A DNA stretch of 47,134 nt. Origin: Endozoicomonas sp. (ex Botrylloides leachii) (GTDB taxonomy: Bacteria; Pseudomonadota; Gammaproteobacteria; Pseudomonadales; Endozoicomonadaceae). Both the position numbers and the translations under genes were made by a program. The stretch spans positions 1 to 47,134 of the forward strand of contig JAQYUY010000082.1 in the NCBI GenBank assembly GCA_028728195.1. Direction: 5' to 3'. This document shows positions 17,023 to 27,394 of this stretch, in pieces. Within the stretch, counting starts at the first letter, position 1; every line of letters begins with the position of its first letter. The notes beneath the pieces were generated by a model. It saw nothing but the letters and a program-made list of their open reading frames with translations, ran no database searches and had not been told where the DNA came from.

Positions 17023-19119
17023 TTAACCCTGGTTTTTAATCACTGCTTCAGCAACACTATTAGGTGCTTCGGTATACTCATCGAACTCCATGGAATATGT
17101 CGCACGCCCCTGAGTTGCAGAACGCAGGTCAGTAGCATAGCCAAACATTTCACCTAGCGGCACCTGAGCACGAATAATCTTGCCAGAGGAGCTATCTTCC
17201 ATACCCTGAACAATTCCGCGGCGACGGTTTAGATCGCCCATGACGTCCCCCATATAGTCTTCAGGTGTTACCACCTCAACTTGCATCATGGGTTCCATGA
17301 GAACAGGGTCGGCTTGCGGTGCATATTTCTTCAGAGCCTGTGAAGCTGCGATTTTAAACGCCATTTCACTGGAGTCAACATCATGATAAGAACCATCATA
17401 CAGGCGAGCCTTCAGGCCCAGTAGTGGGTAACCGGCAACAACGCCATTTTGCATCTGTTCAGTGATGCCTTTTTCAACAGCTGGAATATATTCTTTAGGA
17501 ATAACGCCGCCGACAATCTCGTTAATAAACTCCAAACCTTCTTCTTCGGTTGGAGAAAACTCGATAACGACGTGGCCATATTGACCTCGGCCCCCAGACT
17601 GACGAACAAATTTATGGTTAGCTTCAACGCTGGTTTTGAGCTTTTCACGATAAGCTACTTGAGGCTTACCAATGTTGGCTTCAACCTTAAATTCACGCTT
17701 CATGCGATCAACAATGATGTCTAGATGGAGCTCGCCCATTCCAGAAATGATGGTTTGACCTGTTTCTTCGTCCGTTTTAACGCGGAACGAAGGGTCTTCT
17801 TGCGCTAGTTTTCCTAGTGCAACTCCCATTTTTTCTTGGTCAGCCTTAGTTTTAGGCTCAACCGCAACGGAAATTACAGGATCAGGGAATTCCATGCGCT
17901 CCAGAGTGATAAGATTATTCATGTCGCACAGCGTGTCACCTGTGCTCACGTCTTTCAAGCCGATGAGCGCAACAATATCACCTGCCAAGCATTCTTTGAG
18001 CTCTTCACGGTTGTTGGCATGCATTTGCACCATACGGCCAACACGTTCTTTTCTGCGTTTGACCGGGTTGTATACAGAATCGCCAGATTTTAGTACGCCA
18101 GAGTAGTTTCTAACAAAGGTTAGGGTGCCAACGAATGGGTCTGTCGCAATTTTGAATGCTAGTGCAGAAAAAGGGGCGCTGTCGTCTGCTTCTCGAGTGG
18201 CAGTGGTATTATCAGCATCGTCTAATACACCTTCGATTGCTTTGACATCGGTAGGGCTTGGCATGAGCTCGATCACTGCATCCAATACAGCCTGCACACC
18301 TTTGTTTTTGAATGCAGAACCACCAAAGACGGGAATGATTTCGTTAGCCAGTGTTCGTACACGAATGCCTGCTTTAATTTCTTCCTCTGTCAGGTCACCT
18401 TCTTCAAGGTACTTTTCCATCATCTCTTCAGATGCTTCAGCGGCAGCTTCTACCATGTACTCACGCATTTCTTTGCAGGTCTCTTCAAGATCTGCAGGAA
18501 TATCTTCATAGGTAAATGTCATGCCTTGGTCGGCTTCATTCCAGATGATAGCTTTCATCTTCACCAAGTCGACAACGCCTTTGAAGTCATCTTCAGCACC
18601 AATGGTCATCTGCATGGGTACAGCATTTGCACCTAGAGAAGTACGCAGCTGGTCAATGACCATTTGGTAGTTAGCGCCAGTACGATCCATCTTGTTGACA
18701 AATACCATACGAGGTACTTCATATTTGTTAGCTTGACGCCATACAGTCTCAGTTTGAGGCTGTACGCCAGATGAGCCACAAAGTACAACAACAGCACCAT
18801 CTAGAACGCGTAGTGAGCGTTCCACTTCAATGGTAAAGTCAACATGCCCTGGAGTATCAATAATATTGATACGGTGTTCATCAAACTGAGCATTCATCCC
18901 ACGCCAAAAGCAGGTTGTAGCTGCAGAGGTAATAGTAATACCACGCTCTTGCTCCTGCTCCATCCAGTCCATAGTGGCAGCACCGTCATGTACTTCACCA
19001 ATCTTGTGACTCAAGCCGGTGTAGAACAGAACACGCTCTGTTGTAGTTGTCTTACCCGCGTCAACATGGGCACAGATCCCTATGTTGCGATAGCGTTTAA
19101 TCGGGGTTTTGCGAGCCAC
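17023..19119 (-). CDS. fusA: Elongation factor G
   Basis: 698 residues; ribosomal translocation GTPase. Visible are [19 protein letters not shown], the switch region with [26 protein letters not shown] and the C-terminal domains with GMGELHLDI and RRRGIVQGM. It lies 17 bases after rpsG and is followed by tuf. No internal breaks. Confidence 0.98.
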   Translation of the reverse strand: MARKTPIKRYRNIGICAHVDAGKTTTTERVLFYTGLSHKIGEVHDGAATMDWMEQEQERGITITSAATTCFWRGMNAQFDEHRINIIDTPGHVDFTIEVERSLRVLDGAVVVLCGSSGVQPQTETVWRQANKYEVPRMVFVNKMDRTGANYQMVIDQLRTSLGANAVPMQMTIGAEDDFKGVVDLVKMKAIIWNEADQGMTFTYEDIPADLEETCKEMREYMVEAAAEASEEMMEKYLEEGDLTEEEIKAGIRVRTLANEIIPVFGGSAFKNKGVQAVLDAVIELMPSPTDVKAIEGVLDDADNTTATREADDSAPFSALAFKIATDPFVGTLTFVRNYSGVLKSGDSVYNPVKRRKERVGRMVQMHANNREELKECLAGDIVALIGLKDVSTGDTLCDMNNLITLERMEFPDPVISVAVEPKTKADQEKMGVALGKLAQEDPSFRVKTDEETGQTIISGMGELHLDIIVDRMKREFKVEANIGKPQVAYREKLKTSVEANHKFVRQSGGRGQYGHVVIEFSPTEEEGLEFINEIVGGVIPKEYIPAVEKGITEQMQNGVVAGYPLLGLKARLYDGSYHDVDSSEMAFKIAASQALKKYAPQADPVLMEPMMQVEVVTPEDYMGDVMGDLNRRRGIVQGMEDSSSGKIIRAQVPLGEMFGYATDLRSATQGRATYSMEFDEYTEAPNSVAEAVIKNQG

Positions 19120-19136
19120 GAATCAATCCTCTGAAC

Positions 19137-19646
<510 letters not shown>

Positions 19647-19800
19647 TTAGATACTCGGCCTTACTCTTATCAAGAGTTTATGCAGCATAATTTGAGATAA
19701 ATAAGAGTATTCACTCAGGTTGCTGAAACTTCAGTTTTTTCTGCTAAAAGCAGGCAAAAGGTTTAACCACACAAAGGGTGTAAGCTAAAGCCTGTATTGG

Positions 19801-20175
19801 TTACTTCTTAGGGCGTTTAGTACCATACTTGGAGCGGCCTTGTTTGCGGTCATTGACTCCTTGAGTATCCAGACTACCGCGAACCGTGTGATAACGTACA
19901 CCAGGTAAGTCTTTTACACGACCGCCACGAATCAGAACAACGCTGTGCTCTTGCAGATTATGGCCTTCACCGCCGATATAAGAGGTCACCTCAAAGCCAT
20001 TAGTTAAACGGACACGACATACTTTTCGTAGCGCCGAGTTAGGTTTTTTAGGGGTGGTTGTATATACGCGGGTACAAACGCCGCGACGCTGAGGGCATGC
20101 CTGTAACGCAGGCACATCGGTCTTCTTGACCTTGCGCTTACGAGGCTTACGCACCAGCTGATTAATCGTTGCCAT
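19801..20175 (-). CDS. rpsL: 30S ribosomal protein S12
   Basis: 124 residues: [15 protein letters not shown], then [20 protein letters not shown] and [12 protein letters not shown], the two segments known for streptomycin-resistance substitutions; both carry the ordinary lysines (PKKPNS, GRVKDL). First gene of the operon, with GGAG before the ATG and a promoter about 410 bases upstream. Confidence 0.98.
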   Translation of the reverse strand: MATINQLVRKPRKRKVKKTDVPALQACPQRRGVCTRVYTTTPKKPNSALRKVCRVRLTNGFEVTSYIGGEGHNLQEHSVVLIRGGRVKDLPGVRYHTVRGSLDTQGVNDRKQGRSKYGTKRPKK

Positions 20176-20244
20176 CGGGCAGACTCCAAATCGTTTCTAA
20201 ATATAAGCTAAAATAGAACGCTCCTGTTCTAAATTTCACCACGA

Positions 20245-20323
20245 CAATGCGGTGTGAGATATTCGCATTGCCTGAATTGCCAACCTTTAGGTGGCAATAT
20301 CAGCGATAGTCTCCTGCTATCGC
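20245..20323 (-). promoter_or_regulatory. Three consecutive hairpins in the rpsL leader
   Basis: Three perfect or near-perfect stems lie side by side: CAATGCG/CGCATTG (20245-20270), ATTGCC plus ACCT with AGGT plus GGCAAT (20276-20298, one bulged A) and GCGATAG/CTATCGC (20303-20323). They lie 70 to 150 bases before the rpsL start, within the inferred leader. None has a T-run, so they are not classical terminators. A regulatory role is inference. Confidence 0.55.
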
Positions 20324-20987
20324 ATAGTTGAGCCTATTAGCGTCAGAGGATTTTTCGCTAAAAACTCATCAGATTCACCTGAAAATACCGTTTGCATTGC
20401 TACAGTTAACTGTCTTTGATAGAGCTGTTTCTGGTAAAACCTAAATAAAGCAGTAACCATCAAGCAAAACCAATGAAAACGCTATTTCCACCTCTTATTA
20501 ACATCAGCGCCTAGAGCTGGTAAGTAGCGCTGGCAACAATTCGCTAATAAAAATGTAGACAGATCCTATTATAACGCGACTGAATTGTACGGATGTCATT
20601 GGCTAACGTCAAGGATTAGAGTATAACGAAGTGAAACTGCCGATGCGCCCAGCATGCAGTTTTTTAAGAAGGACTATTATAATAAAATATTAATTTTAAC
20701 TCTATATTTCTCAAGATGCTTGAAGCATCAAGCATGGTGAACTAACACACAGGGCAAGGGTAGCATGTAGATATAAATACTGCCACCTTTAGTATCTGAA
20801 TAAGAGAATGTCTGTGCGTATTAAATGTTGCAATGCTGTCAGGTGCCAATTAGGGAAAATTCTGATGCTTATAAAAGTCAGTCACGCCGGTTATGCGCGA
20901 CTAGACCTTACAGCAGATAGTATTTGCTTAGGTTAATCGAGAAGCAAGGGCTTATAGCTTTAGGCATGCTAGCTAATAGCGTCTAAT
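20324..20987. other. Region upstream of the str operon
   Basis: Holds the rest of the rpsL leader and its promoter. Beyond the promoter there is no recognisable gene: rpoC, which precedes rpsL in many gammaproteobacteria, is absent. A palindrome (GATGCTT G AAGCATC, 20715-20729) lies downstream of the receiver gene. A 42-codon plus-strand frame from 20808 is not convincing. Confidence 0.5.
20584..20612 (-). promoter_or_regulatory. Promoter of the rpsL-rpsG-fusA-tuf operon
   Basis: On the minus strand TTGACG (20607-20612) is separated by 17 bases from TACAAT (20584-20589). A second perfect TATAAT (20568-20573) lies just downstream. The arrangement predicts a 5' leader of about 400 nt. Confidence 0.6.
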
Positions 20988-21470
20988 CTAATCAAGTGAT
21001 GCGGCTTTACGTATAGAAAACAGCCTAGATACCATATCTAGCAATTGACGCTTATCGAGAGGTTTCTCTATGGACCCATTCATGCCAGCTACTTGTGTTT
21101 TGCTAGCAAAGTGTTGGTCAGGATTATCAGTAGTACCAATGATATTGACGGGTGCAATATTGTTACTCTTCTCAAACTCCCTGATAGCACGTGCTGTTTC
21201 ATAGCCATCGATATCTGATACCTCACAACTCAGTATAATCAATGCCCAGCGATTTGGATCAGACTCATAGATACCCAGAACCTCTTTGCCAGAACTGGTA
21301 GAAATGCTGTCTATACCACTTTCCAATAACACTTTTTCAATGGCAAACTGGCTCGATTTATCCTCATCACCTATTAAAACAAACTTACTGGCCATATTGT
21401 GTCCCGAATAGATTGTATTCCCATTAACGCCTTTAGATACACCAGAGCTGCTTAAGTGACAACATCGCAA
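20988..21470 (-). CDS. Receiver-domain protein lacking the phospho-acceptor aspartate
   Basis: 160 residues, or 135 from the Met at residue 26 (21395), which fits the domain boundary better. The CheY-like fold is traceable: acidic pair in IGDEDKSS, the strand ALIIL, the GYETARAIR helix, the IGTTDN threonine strand and the conserved lysine in SIEKPLD. The phospho-Asp position reads Cys (C82 of LSCEVSDIDG). Thus it is either a phosphorylation-independent receiver or one regulated differently. No output domain and no kinase gene are adjacent; the nearest two-component genes are phoB/phoR 4 kb away. Confidence 0.75.
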   Translation of the reverse strand: MRCCHLSSSGVSKGVNGNTIYSGHNMASKFVLIGDEDKSSQFAIEKVLLESGIDSISTSSGKEVLGIYESDPNRWALIILSCEVSDIDGYETARAIREFEKSNNIAPVNIIGTTDNPDQHFASKTQVAGMNGSIEKPLDKRQLLDMVSRLFSIRKAASLD

Positions 21471-21623
21471 GCGAGCGCTAACCCTAAAAACCCATTAAAT
21501 ACTTTCATGGATTGTATTCAATCTATTAAAAGTACCAGCATATATGTCCATAGGACAACAACAAGCTATGTACCATCAATTACCCAGACTTTATGCTCTG
21601 CGCTAACGAGCACTATTGAATAG

Positions 21624-22025
21624 TTAACTTTGCAGCCAGACATTGCTAGCCCACTGCCAGATAGAGCTCCAGGTTTGTTCTGATTGTCCCTCTTGGCTCC
21701 AATGGCAAATTTCACCGTCAGCACTTATGCAGTAGTAACTATTACCCTCTTGACAAATAGGGATGAGGTGCCGTGGAACAAAAATACTCCATGCTTGGGA
21801 TGCTACTTCTGGTAGATGGGTGTGTGCATGAGGATCAGTAATTGTTACAGGCTCCAGCGAGCCATAGACCACATCACTGACTTGCAATAGAAATTCCCTA
21901 AGGTCGTAAGGCAAAGGGATTAGAATTTCTTCTTCAACATTGACCAGATCATCCTCATTAGGTAGAGGAATTGATGTGGGCACATCTAGTGCATTTTCCC
22001 GTAGCGCTTCAATAATATCTTCCAA
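21624..22025 (-). CDS. SMI1/KNR4 (SUKH) family protein
   Basis: 133 residues with the family features: acidic N-terminus, LPYDLREFLLQVSDV, the central SLEPVTITDP with HTHLPEVASQAW, then IPICQEGNSYYCISADGEICHW and a Trp-rich tail. Closely similar proteins occur as single genes in pseudomonads. SUKH proteins include toxin-immunity proteins, but no toxin gene is adjacent, so that role is not supported here. Cytoplasmic; function unknown. Confidence 0.75.
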   Translation of the reverse strand: MEDIIEALRENALDVPTSIPLPNEDDLVNVEEEILIPLPYDLREFLLQVSDVVYGSLEPVTITDPHAHTHLPEVASQAWSIFVPRHLIPICQEGNSYYCISADGEICHWSQEGQSEQTWSSIWQWASNVWLQS

Positions 22026-22107
22026 AATTATACCTTTATTACATCAATTGCCCATGCTGAATAGCGGTTGTTAGTTTACGTCATTTTCATGGTGAGCTGC
22101 CTATAAA

Positions 22108-22482
22108 TTAAGCTTTCTTTTTCTTGGGAAGAAGGTATTTAATTAAACCTTGAAACCAGATCACCTTAGGAAACTCACCGGAAATCATAATCTTTTTAGC
22201 CTGAATACCTTCCATAAAAGCTAGCTTTGTATTCTTTGCGGTGAAGGTATCAAAGCCAACTTCTGGTGTTTGGAAGGCTATATCAAAAGTAGGGTTTTGG
22301 CATGAACCTGACCGGCTGGTTACCTGAAGATCTTTAACAGTATATACACGGCTAGCACCGTTTAAGCTGCGTATCTGGAAGGTAAGGCGTTGACCCTCTA
22401 GTTGCTTTCTGAAAGATTCATTTTTTTTGCTGGCACGTCCCATTAAAAAAGCCAGTGCCCATAACATGAGTCTGAACTTCAT
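22108..22482 (-). CDS. SCP2-like conserved hypothetical protein
   Basis: 124 residues. A hydrophobic start (MKFRLMLWALAFLMG) precedes a domain with the pattern LEGQRLTFQIRS, then PTFDIAFQTPEVGF, then a segment around AFMEGIQAKKIMISGEF. This resembles small SCP2-type lipid-binding domains seen in pseudomonad proteins at a similar place near rubredoxin. The C-terminus is lysine-rich. Lipid binding is inference; it may be membrane-attached through the N-terminus. Confidence 0.55.
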   Translation of the reverse strand: MKFRLMLWALAFLMGRASKKNESFRKQLEGQRLTFQIRSLNGASRVYTVKDLQVTSRSGSCQNPTFDIAFQTPEVGFDTFTAKNTKLAFMEGIQAKKIMISGEFPKVIWFQGLIKYLLPKKKKA

Positions 22483-22618
22483 AACGCCTCTCCTAGTTTA
22501 CTTAATACCAATCAAGCCTCCTAATCTCTTTATGGGTATGACAAGGGGCATAGCCGTCGCAGCCCGCTCGACTAGTTAACGCAAAATAATATCATTACAA
22601 TGTGTCGCAGCATTGTGG

Positions 22619-22783
22619 TTAAACTTCAACCATCTCAAATGCATCTTTGCCCACGCCGCAGTCAGGGCAAAGCCAATCCATCGGTACATCCTCCCAGCGA
22701 GTACCTGGGGGAATGCCGTCTTCAGGCCAGCCAGCGGCTTCATCATAAATCAGACCGCATACAATACAGTGCCATTTTTTCAT
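22619..22783 (-). CDS. rubA: Rubredoxin
   Basis: 54 residues, with both iron-binding motifs: CIVCG (C6, C9) and CPDCG (C39, C42), plus the usual [16 protein letters not shown] middle. A one-iron electron carrier, in pseudomonads feeding alkane hydroxylases or rubredoxin-oxygen reductase. A GGAG precedes the ATG. It is divergent from ubiC, the same neighbourhood as in Pseudomonas. No rubredoxin reductase gene is adjacent. Confidence 0.95.
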   Translation of the reverse strand: MKKWHCIVCGLIYDEAAGWPEDGIPPGTRWEDVPMDWLCPDCGVGKDAFEMVEV

Positions 22784-23259
22784 TACAACTCCTTTATAAA
22801 GTCTGAATTGAACATAGCATTTACGCTAGCGCCCTTGGCATGTAAGCGTTTTTATTAACCGTGGAAGATCACTACGGTTTGTATGAACTAAATTTTGATC
22901 TTATTAACTACAGTCTATTGTAAAGCACAAGCGGCTCAGGCAGGGAGTACAAGAACAAAATAATATCTTTAAAAATGATGATTATACTGCTTTGATTATG
23001 CCTATTTGCGCAGCTTTTTCTAGGTCAAATATCAATAGTCTGAGTATTTCTGTTAAAATCCATAACGCTGTACAAAGGGCTTGGATATCTTGCTATTTGT
23101 TCATGTGTTCAGTCAATATTAAACAGCCGCAGTGTCGCAAAGGTACTCTTATTTTCTTGGTATGCTGTACCGATACCTCAAAAGCATAGACTTTGATGCT
23201 TAGATGACTTGAGTACCAGTTTAAGCCTTAATAACCTACTGCCTAGATACTTTATAAAT
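22784..23259. other. Divergent intergenic region rubA/ubiC
   Basis: Must contain the promoters for rubA (minus) and ubiC (plus). No strong consensus promoter, operator or small gene was recognised; a plus-strand frame at 22992-23189 is judged spurious. Confidence 0.4.
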
Positions 23260-23805
23260 ATGCCTTTTTTTGATGATCAAGATAAACCTTGGCAGCCTTT
23301 GCCCGTAATTCCCGAAGGTATTTCCCCATCATTAGCAAGCTGGTTACTGGATACCGGTTCACTGACAGAGAGGCTGAAGAAAACGTATCAAAATGACGTT
23401 AAAGTAAATGTAATAAAGCATGCTTGGGCGGTGCCTACTCATTCTGAGAAGCTATTTCTTGGTCTTGCCGATGGCACTAGGACCAGTATTAGAGAGATTT
23501 TTCTTGTGTGTGCAGGACAAATAAAAATTTTTGCTAGAAGTGTGTTTCCAGAGAGCAGTTTGCGTGGCGAACAAGCTAGTTTGCTTGAGCTTGGAAATAA
23601 GCCGCTTGGGGAGTTTCTTTTTGCTCACCCTGCTGTGAAAAGAGGTACTATCGAGATGGCCGGTATACCGGCTAAACAATTTAACCAACATCTGCCATTT
23701 CAATATACCGATGAGCGAGCTTGGGGGCGAAGATCATTATTCTATATCTATAACCAGCCTATTTCTGTCTGTGAAGTTTTTTTACCCGAACGAAAGCAAG
23801 CCTGA
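23260..23805 (+). CDS. ubiC: Chorismate lyase
   Basis: 181 residues from ATG 23260. Converts chorismate to 4-hydroxybenzoate plus pyruvate, the first committed step of ubiquinone synthesis. Family blocks: [10 protein letters not shown], the active-site arginine in [19 protein letters not shown] and the late glutamate in CEVFLP. A TTG at 23209 would add 17 residues; the ATG is preferred because [15 protein letters not shown] matches the usual start, although neither has a good Shine-Dalgarno. ubiA follows at once. Confidence 0.9.
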   Translation: MPFFDDQDKPWQPLPVIPEGISPSLASWLLDTGSLTERLKKTYQNDVKVNVIKHAWAVPTHSEKLFLGLADGTRTSIREIFLVCAGQIKIFARSVFPESSLRGEQASLLELGNKPLGEFLFAHPAVKRGTIEMAGIPAKQFNQHLPFQYTDERAWGRRSLFYIYNQPISVCEVFLPERKQA

Positions 23806-23815
23806 GAAAACGCGT

Positions 23816-24676
23816 ATGAAGTCAATAAATGCATCGTTTATTAGGGACTTTGTTCATCTGGCTCGTCTTGATAAGCCAATTGGCATTTATCTTTTGCTTT
23901 GGCCTGTTTTATGGGCCTTGTGGTTGGCAGCTCATGGAGTACCTAGTATTCGAAGCTTAGCTACTTTTAGCTTTGGAGTCATCTTAATGCGCAGTGCAGG
24001 TTGTATTATCAATGATTATGCAGACCGGCATTTTGATGGGCATGTTAAGCGTACGGCTAACCGCCCTCTGCCTAGCGGGCGTATCACAGAAAAAGAGGCG
24101 TTAATCTACTTTACAGTTTGTGTTATCACAGCCTTCCTATTAGTGCTAACAACTAATGCGCTAACAATTAAGCTGTCTTTTATTGGTCTACTGTTAGCGT
24201 CTGTCTATCCATTTACCAAACGTTATACGCACTTGCCTCAGGTTGTATTAGGTGCGGCCTTTTCTTGGTCAATACCTATGGCTTTTTCAGCTGAATGCAA
24301 CTGTGTACCAGCAGTGGTATGGCCACTCTTTGCCGCCAATCTGTTCTGGACTGTGGCATACGATACTCAGTATGCGATGGTTGATCGGGATGATGATCTA
24401 AAAATAGGGGTTAAATCAACGGCTATTTTCTTTGGTCGGTTTGATAACATGGCTATTGCTCTGCTTCAGGGCATGACTGTTATTACTTTAGGGTTTATTG
24501 GTTTGAAAATGGCATTAGGCTGGCTGTATTATCTCTCTCTTGCATTAGCGGCGATTTTGTTTTTAATTCAGCAAAAAATGACCCGTAATAGAGAGAGAGA
24601 TACTTGCTTTAAAGCTTTCCTTAGTAACCATTGGATTGGAATGATTATTTTTATAGGCATTGCTTTGAGTTATTAG
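23816..24676 (+). CDS. ubiA: 4-hydroxybenzoate octaprenyltransferase
   Basis: 286 residues from ATG 23816, 10 bases after the ubiC stop; the frame is open further back but overlaps ubiC. An integral membrane prenyltransferase with about eight or nine helices. The two aspartate motifs are [19 protein letters not shown] and [12 protein letters not shown], which bind Mg-diphosphate. Attaches the polyprenyl tail to the UbiC product. Length matches E. coli UbiA (290). Confidence 0.95.
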   Translation: MKSINASFIRDFVHLARLDKPIGIYLLLWPVLWALWLAAHGVPSIRSLATFSFGVILMRSAGCIINDYADRHFDGHVKRTANRPLPSGRITEKEALIYFTVCVITAFLLVLTTNALTIKLSFIGLLLASVYPFTKRYTHLPQVVLGAAFSWSIPMAFSAECNCVPAVVWPLFAANLFWTVAYDTQYAMVDRDDDLKIGVKSTAIFFGRFDNMAIALLQGMTVITLGFIGLKMALGWLYYLSLALAAILFLIQQKMTRNRERDTCFKAFLSNHWIGMIIFIGIALSY

Positions 24677-24749
24677 TTTTATAACCATTGCGGTAAAATA
24701 TACGCGTGACTGGTAAATTTACCGGTTGTAGGAAGCAGCCAAAAAATAT

Positions 24750-24779
24750 TTTTCATACCATTTTCAGTACACCTATTAT
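24750..24779 (+). promoter_or_regulatory. Candidate Pho box and -10 upstream of phoB
   Basis: Two 7-base repeats 11 bases apart, TTTTCAT (24750-24756) and TTTTCAG (24761-24767), follow the spacing of the PhoB box (CTGTCAT, N4, CTGTCAT). A TATTAT (24774-24779) follows. This would allow autoregulation of phoB. Confidence 0.45.
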
Positions 24780-24799
24780 TTGTTAGCAGGCAATCACCC

Positions 24800-25489
24800 A
24801 TGTCAGCAAGTACCATCTTGATCGTTGATGATGAAGCGCCTATTCGTGAAATGGTCAGTATTTCTCTTGAACTGGCAGGCTTTAAATGTTTGGAAGCAAC
24901 AGATGCAACTGAGGCCCATGTGTTAGTTGTAGATAAAAAACCTGACCTGATTTTACTCGACTGGATGATGCCTCATGTCTCCGGCATTGAGTTTGCCAGA
25001 CGCCTAAAGCGAAATGAGATAACCGCTGAGATTCCTATTGTCATGTTGACGGCAAAAGGGGAGGAAGATCATAAAATTCGTGGTCTGGAAATTGGTGCAG
25101 ATGATTATATTACTAAGCCTTTTTCTCCTAGGGAGTTAGTGGCTCGGTTAAAAGCTGTGCTGCGCCGTGCTGGTACAAAAGATAGTCAATCTACCATCGT
25201 GATCAGAGGATTAGAGCTGGACCCTGTAGGTCATCGCGTTACCATTAATGGTTCTCCTGCTGAAATAGGCCCTACTGAGTATCGGCTACTTAAGTTTTTT
25301 CTGACTCATCAGGAGCGAGCCTATTCCCGAAGCCAACTATTAGACCAAGTTTGGGGCGGTAATGTGTACGTTGAAGAGAGAACGGTTGATGTCCATATTC
25401 GTCGTCTAAGGAAAGCATTAGGTCTTGATTATGAGGGATTTGTGCAAACTGTTCGCGGAATGGGTTATCGTTTTTCTACAAAAAACTAA
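24800..25489 (+). CDS. phoB: Phosphate regulon response regulator PhoB
   Basis: 229 residues. Receiver domain with the DDE acidic pair, phospho-acceptor in [11 protein letters not shown] (D54), threonine in MLTAKGE and lysine in ITKPFSP. The winged-helix OmpR-type output domain has [24 protein letters not shown] and the recognition helix [17 protein letters not shown]. Activates phosphate-starvation genes when phosphorylated by PhoR, which follows. All key residues are present. Confidence 0.95.
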   Translation: MSASTILIVDDEAPIREMVSISLELAGFKCLEATDATEAHVLVVDKKPDLILLDWMMPHVSGIEFARRLKRNEITAEIPIVMLTAKGEEDHKIRGLEIGADDYITKPFSPRELVARLKAVLRRAGTKDSQSTIVIRGLELDPVGHRVTINGSPAEIGPTEYRLLKFFLTHQERAYSRSQLLDQVWGGNVYVEERTVDVHIRRLRKALGLDYEGFVQTVRGMGYRFSTKN

Positions 25490-25781
25490 AATGGCTTCTT
25501 TAGATGTAGTCGTTCAGATTTAACCAAGCAGTTACTGATTTTTCATAGGGTGCCTGTTAGGTCAGATTCAAGCTGTGAATTTTTCGTTCCAGAGACTTGT
25601 GCTATCAAGTCATGCTTTCCTAGATGGATTTACTGAGTATTAGAGAGTATCACAACACGATTGGCCAACTTGGATATAGTGGTTGACCGATAGGTTAAAG
25701 ACTTGATGATTTTGGTATAAACGTCAGATCATCGGTACCTAGAATGAGATTATTTTATAACAGGCGGGGCCTGCTGGAAAA
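25490..25781. other. Unusually long phoB-phoR gap
   Basis: 292 bases without a recognisable gene, terminator or promoter. In most gammaproteobacteria phoB and phoR are much closer. Confidence 0.4.
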
Positions 25782-27095
25782 GTGGTGACAACTTATTTAA
25801 AGTGGCGGCTAATTGGCCGTATTGCAGGGGTATTATTTCTTGGCATTTTAGCAGGGTGGATACTAAATAACACGCTTCTTGGTCTGTGTATTATTCTTTG
25901 TCTTTATATGATAATAGAGTCAGCCCGATTATTTTACTTGTTACAATGGCTAGAAAAATCAGTAAAGTCAGATATTCCTCCCTCCTTAAGCCATGGCCTA
26001 TGGGGTGCTGTTTTTAAGGGTATTCAGAAAACTCAAAGATACCAGACAGCTTCCAGAGACAGGTTGAAAGAGATTTTTGATCGTATTCAAGAGTCTACAG
26101 CAGCTTTAGATGATGGCATTGTCATGATAGACCGCTTGGGCAGACTTGAGTGGTGGAATCGAGCTGCGGAAGAACTGCTTGGCTTCAAAGCGCCGGATGA
26201 CAGAGGGAAGCTTATGGCTAACCTTATTCTTGATACTGCTTTTTCAGCGCATTTTTTTCAAAATACCCATAAGCACATTGAGCTAGTCTCACCCGTCAAC
26301 AACGATCGTCAACTACAAATAACAACAACCGTTTACGGTGAGGGTAGCCGGTTATTACTGGTTCGAGATATTACTCGAATTAATCAGTTAGAGGTTATGA
26401 GGAAGGACTTTGTTGCTAATGTTTCCCATGAGTTAAGAACACCATTGACTGTTATCTCAGGTTATTTAGAGACATTACAGGATACATTATCGCTTCAAGA
26501 ATCAATTCCACCTATATGGGACAAAGCACTGCATCGAATGCAAGAACAGTCAAAAAGAATGCAGACATTGGTTGATGATTTATTGCTTCTTTCGCGCTTA
26601 GAGTCTGTCATGCCGGGTGAGCCAGAAAATATTAAGCTACAACCTTTATTGGCTCAGATTGTTGCCGATGCCCGTGAATTAAGTGGGGAAAGTCAGCACC
26701 ACATTCAATTGATCTGTTTAGATAATGTCTACATTAAGGGCAGTAAAAATGAACTTAGAAGTGCTTTTTCTAACCTTGTTTTTAATGCTGTTCGTTATAC
26801 ACCAGCTAAGGGTAATATTCAGGTTACGCTAAAAGTATCAAAAAAAAGTGCCCGTATTTTTATTGAGGATAATGGTGTAGGCATTGACCCTTTCCATATT
26901 CCAAGATTAACAGAACGCTTTTATCGTATTGATAAAGGACGAAGTGTAGAAACAGGTGGTACAGGGCTAGGGCTTGCGATAGTTAAGCATGTTTTGATAC
27001 GCCATAGTGGCAGGCTTAGTATCAGTAGCGATTTAGGAAAAGGAAGTCGTTTTACCTGTCATTTTCCTAAAGAAAAAATAGCCTTTGAAAAATAA
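25782..27095 (+). CDS. phoR: Phosphate regulon sensor histidine kinase PhoR
   Basis: 437 residues from a GTG (a second GTG follows directly). Two N-terminal membrane helices within residues 8-52, then a PAS domain (DDGIVMIDRLGRLEWWN), HisKA with the phospho-His in VSHELRTPLTVISG, and HATPase boxes NLVFNAVRYTP, EDNGVGID, and GTGLGLAIVKHV. Senses phosphate status with the Pst/PhoU system and phosphorylates PhoB. No pst genes are in the window. Confidence 0.95.
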   Translation: MVTTYLKWRLIGRIAGVLFLGILAGWILNNTLLGLCIILCLYMIIESARLFYLLQWLEKSVKSDIPPSLSHGLWGAVFKGIQKTQRYQTASRDRLKEIFDRIQESTAALDDGIVMIDRLGRLEWWNRAAEELLGFKAPDDRGKLMANLILDTAFSAHFFQNTHKHIELVSPVNNDRQLQITTTVYGEGSRLLLVRDITRINQLEVMRKDFVANVSHELRTPLTVISGYLETLQDTLSLQESIPPIWDKALHRMQEQSKRMQTLVDDLLLLSRLESVMPGEPENIKLQPLLAQIVADARELSGESQHHIQLICLDNVYIKGSKNELRSAFSNLVFNAVRYTPAKGNIQVTLKVSKKSARIFIEDNGVGIDPFHIPRLTERFYRIDKGRSVETGGTGLGLAIVKHVLIRHSGRLSISSDLGKGSRFTCHFPKEKIAFEK

Positions 27096-27315
27096 CCGGC
27101 TAAAGAGATGATAAATAACTATGTATAAACTTCCACTATGTTTATATGTATTGCTGCGTTAAAAAAATAATATTGAACCTACTTGGGAAGCTAATTCATT
27201 TATATAATAAATGACAAGCACGTTCGTTATCCTTTTTACCTAACTATTGAGTTTTCCGGTCTGATTAGTATGACTTTATAGCAATTTAATTGAGCTAAGT
27301 TCTATAAGAGCTTGT

Positions 27316-27368
27316 AGCAACTCCGTTCTTTAATTTTGGCTTTTTATTTAACAGAACGGTTGGTTGCT
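27316..27368. repeat. Inverted repeat between convergent genes
   Basis: AGCAAC TCCGTTCT (27316-27329) and the near-exact complement AGAACGG TTGGTTGCT (27353-27368) flank a 23-base T-rich loop. It lies between the 3' ends of phoR and the repeat-rich gene. It may be a shared terminator, though no T-run follows directly, or a remnant of a small element. The rest of 27096-27394 holds nothing recognisable. Confidence 0.5.
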
Positions 27369-27394
27369 GCAACATTTTATTTTGTTTCTTCCCA

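Noticed and set aside
20715..20729. Palindrome GATGCTT G AAGCATC as terminator of the receiver gene
   Set aside because: It is 260 bases beyond the gene and has no T-run; kept only as a note.
21624..22025. Toxin-immunity system for the SMI1/KNR4 protein
   Set aside because: No toxin-like gene is adjacent; similar stand-alone proteins occur in pseudomonads.
22992..23189. 65-codon frame between rubA and ubiC
   Set aside because: No ribosome binding site and no protein-like pattern; likely chance.
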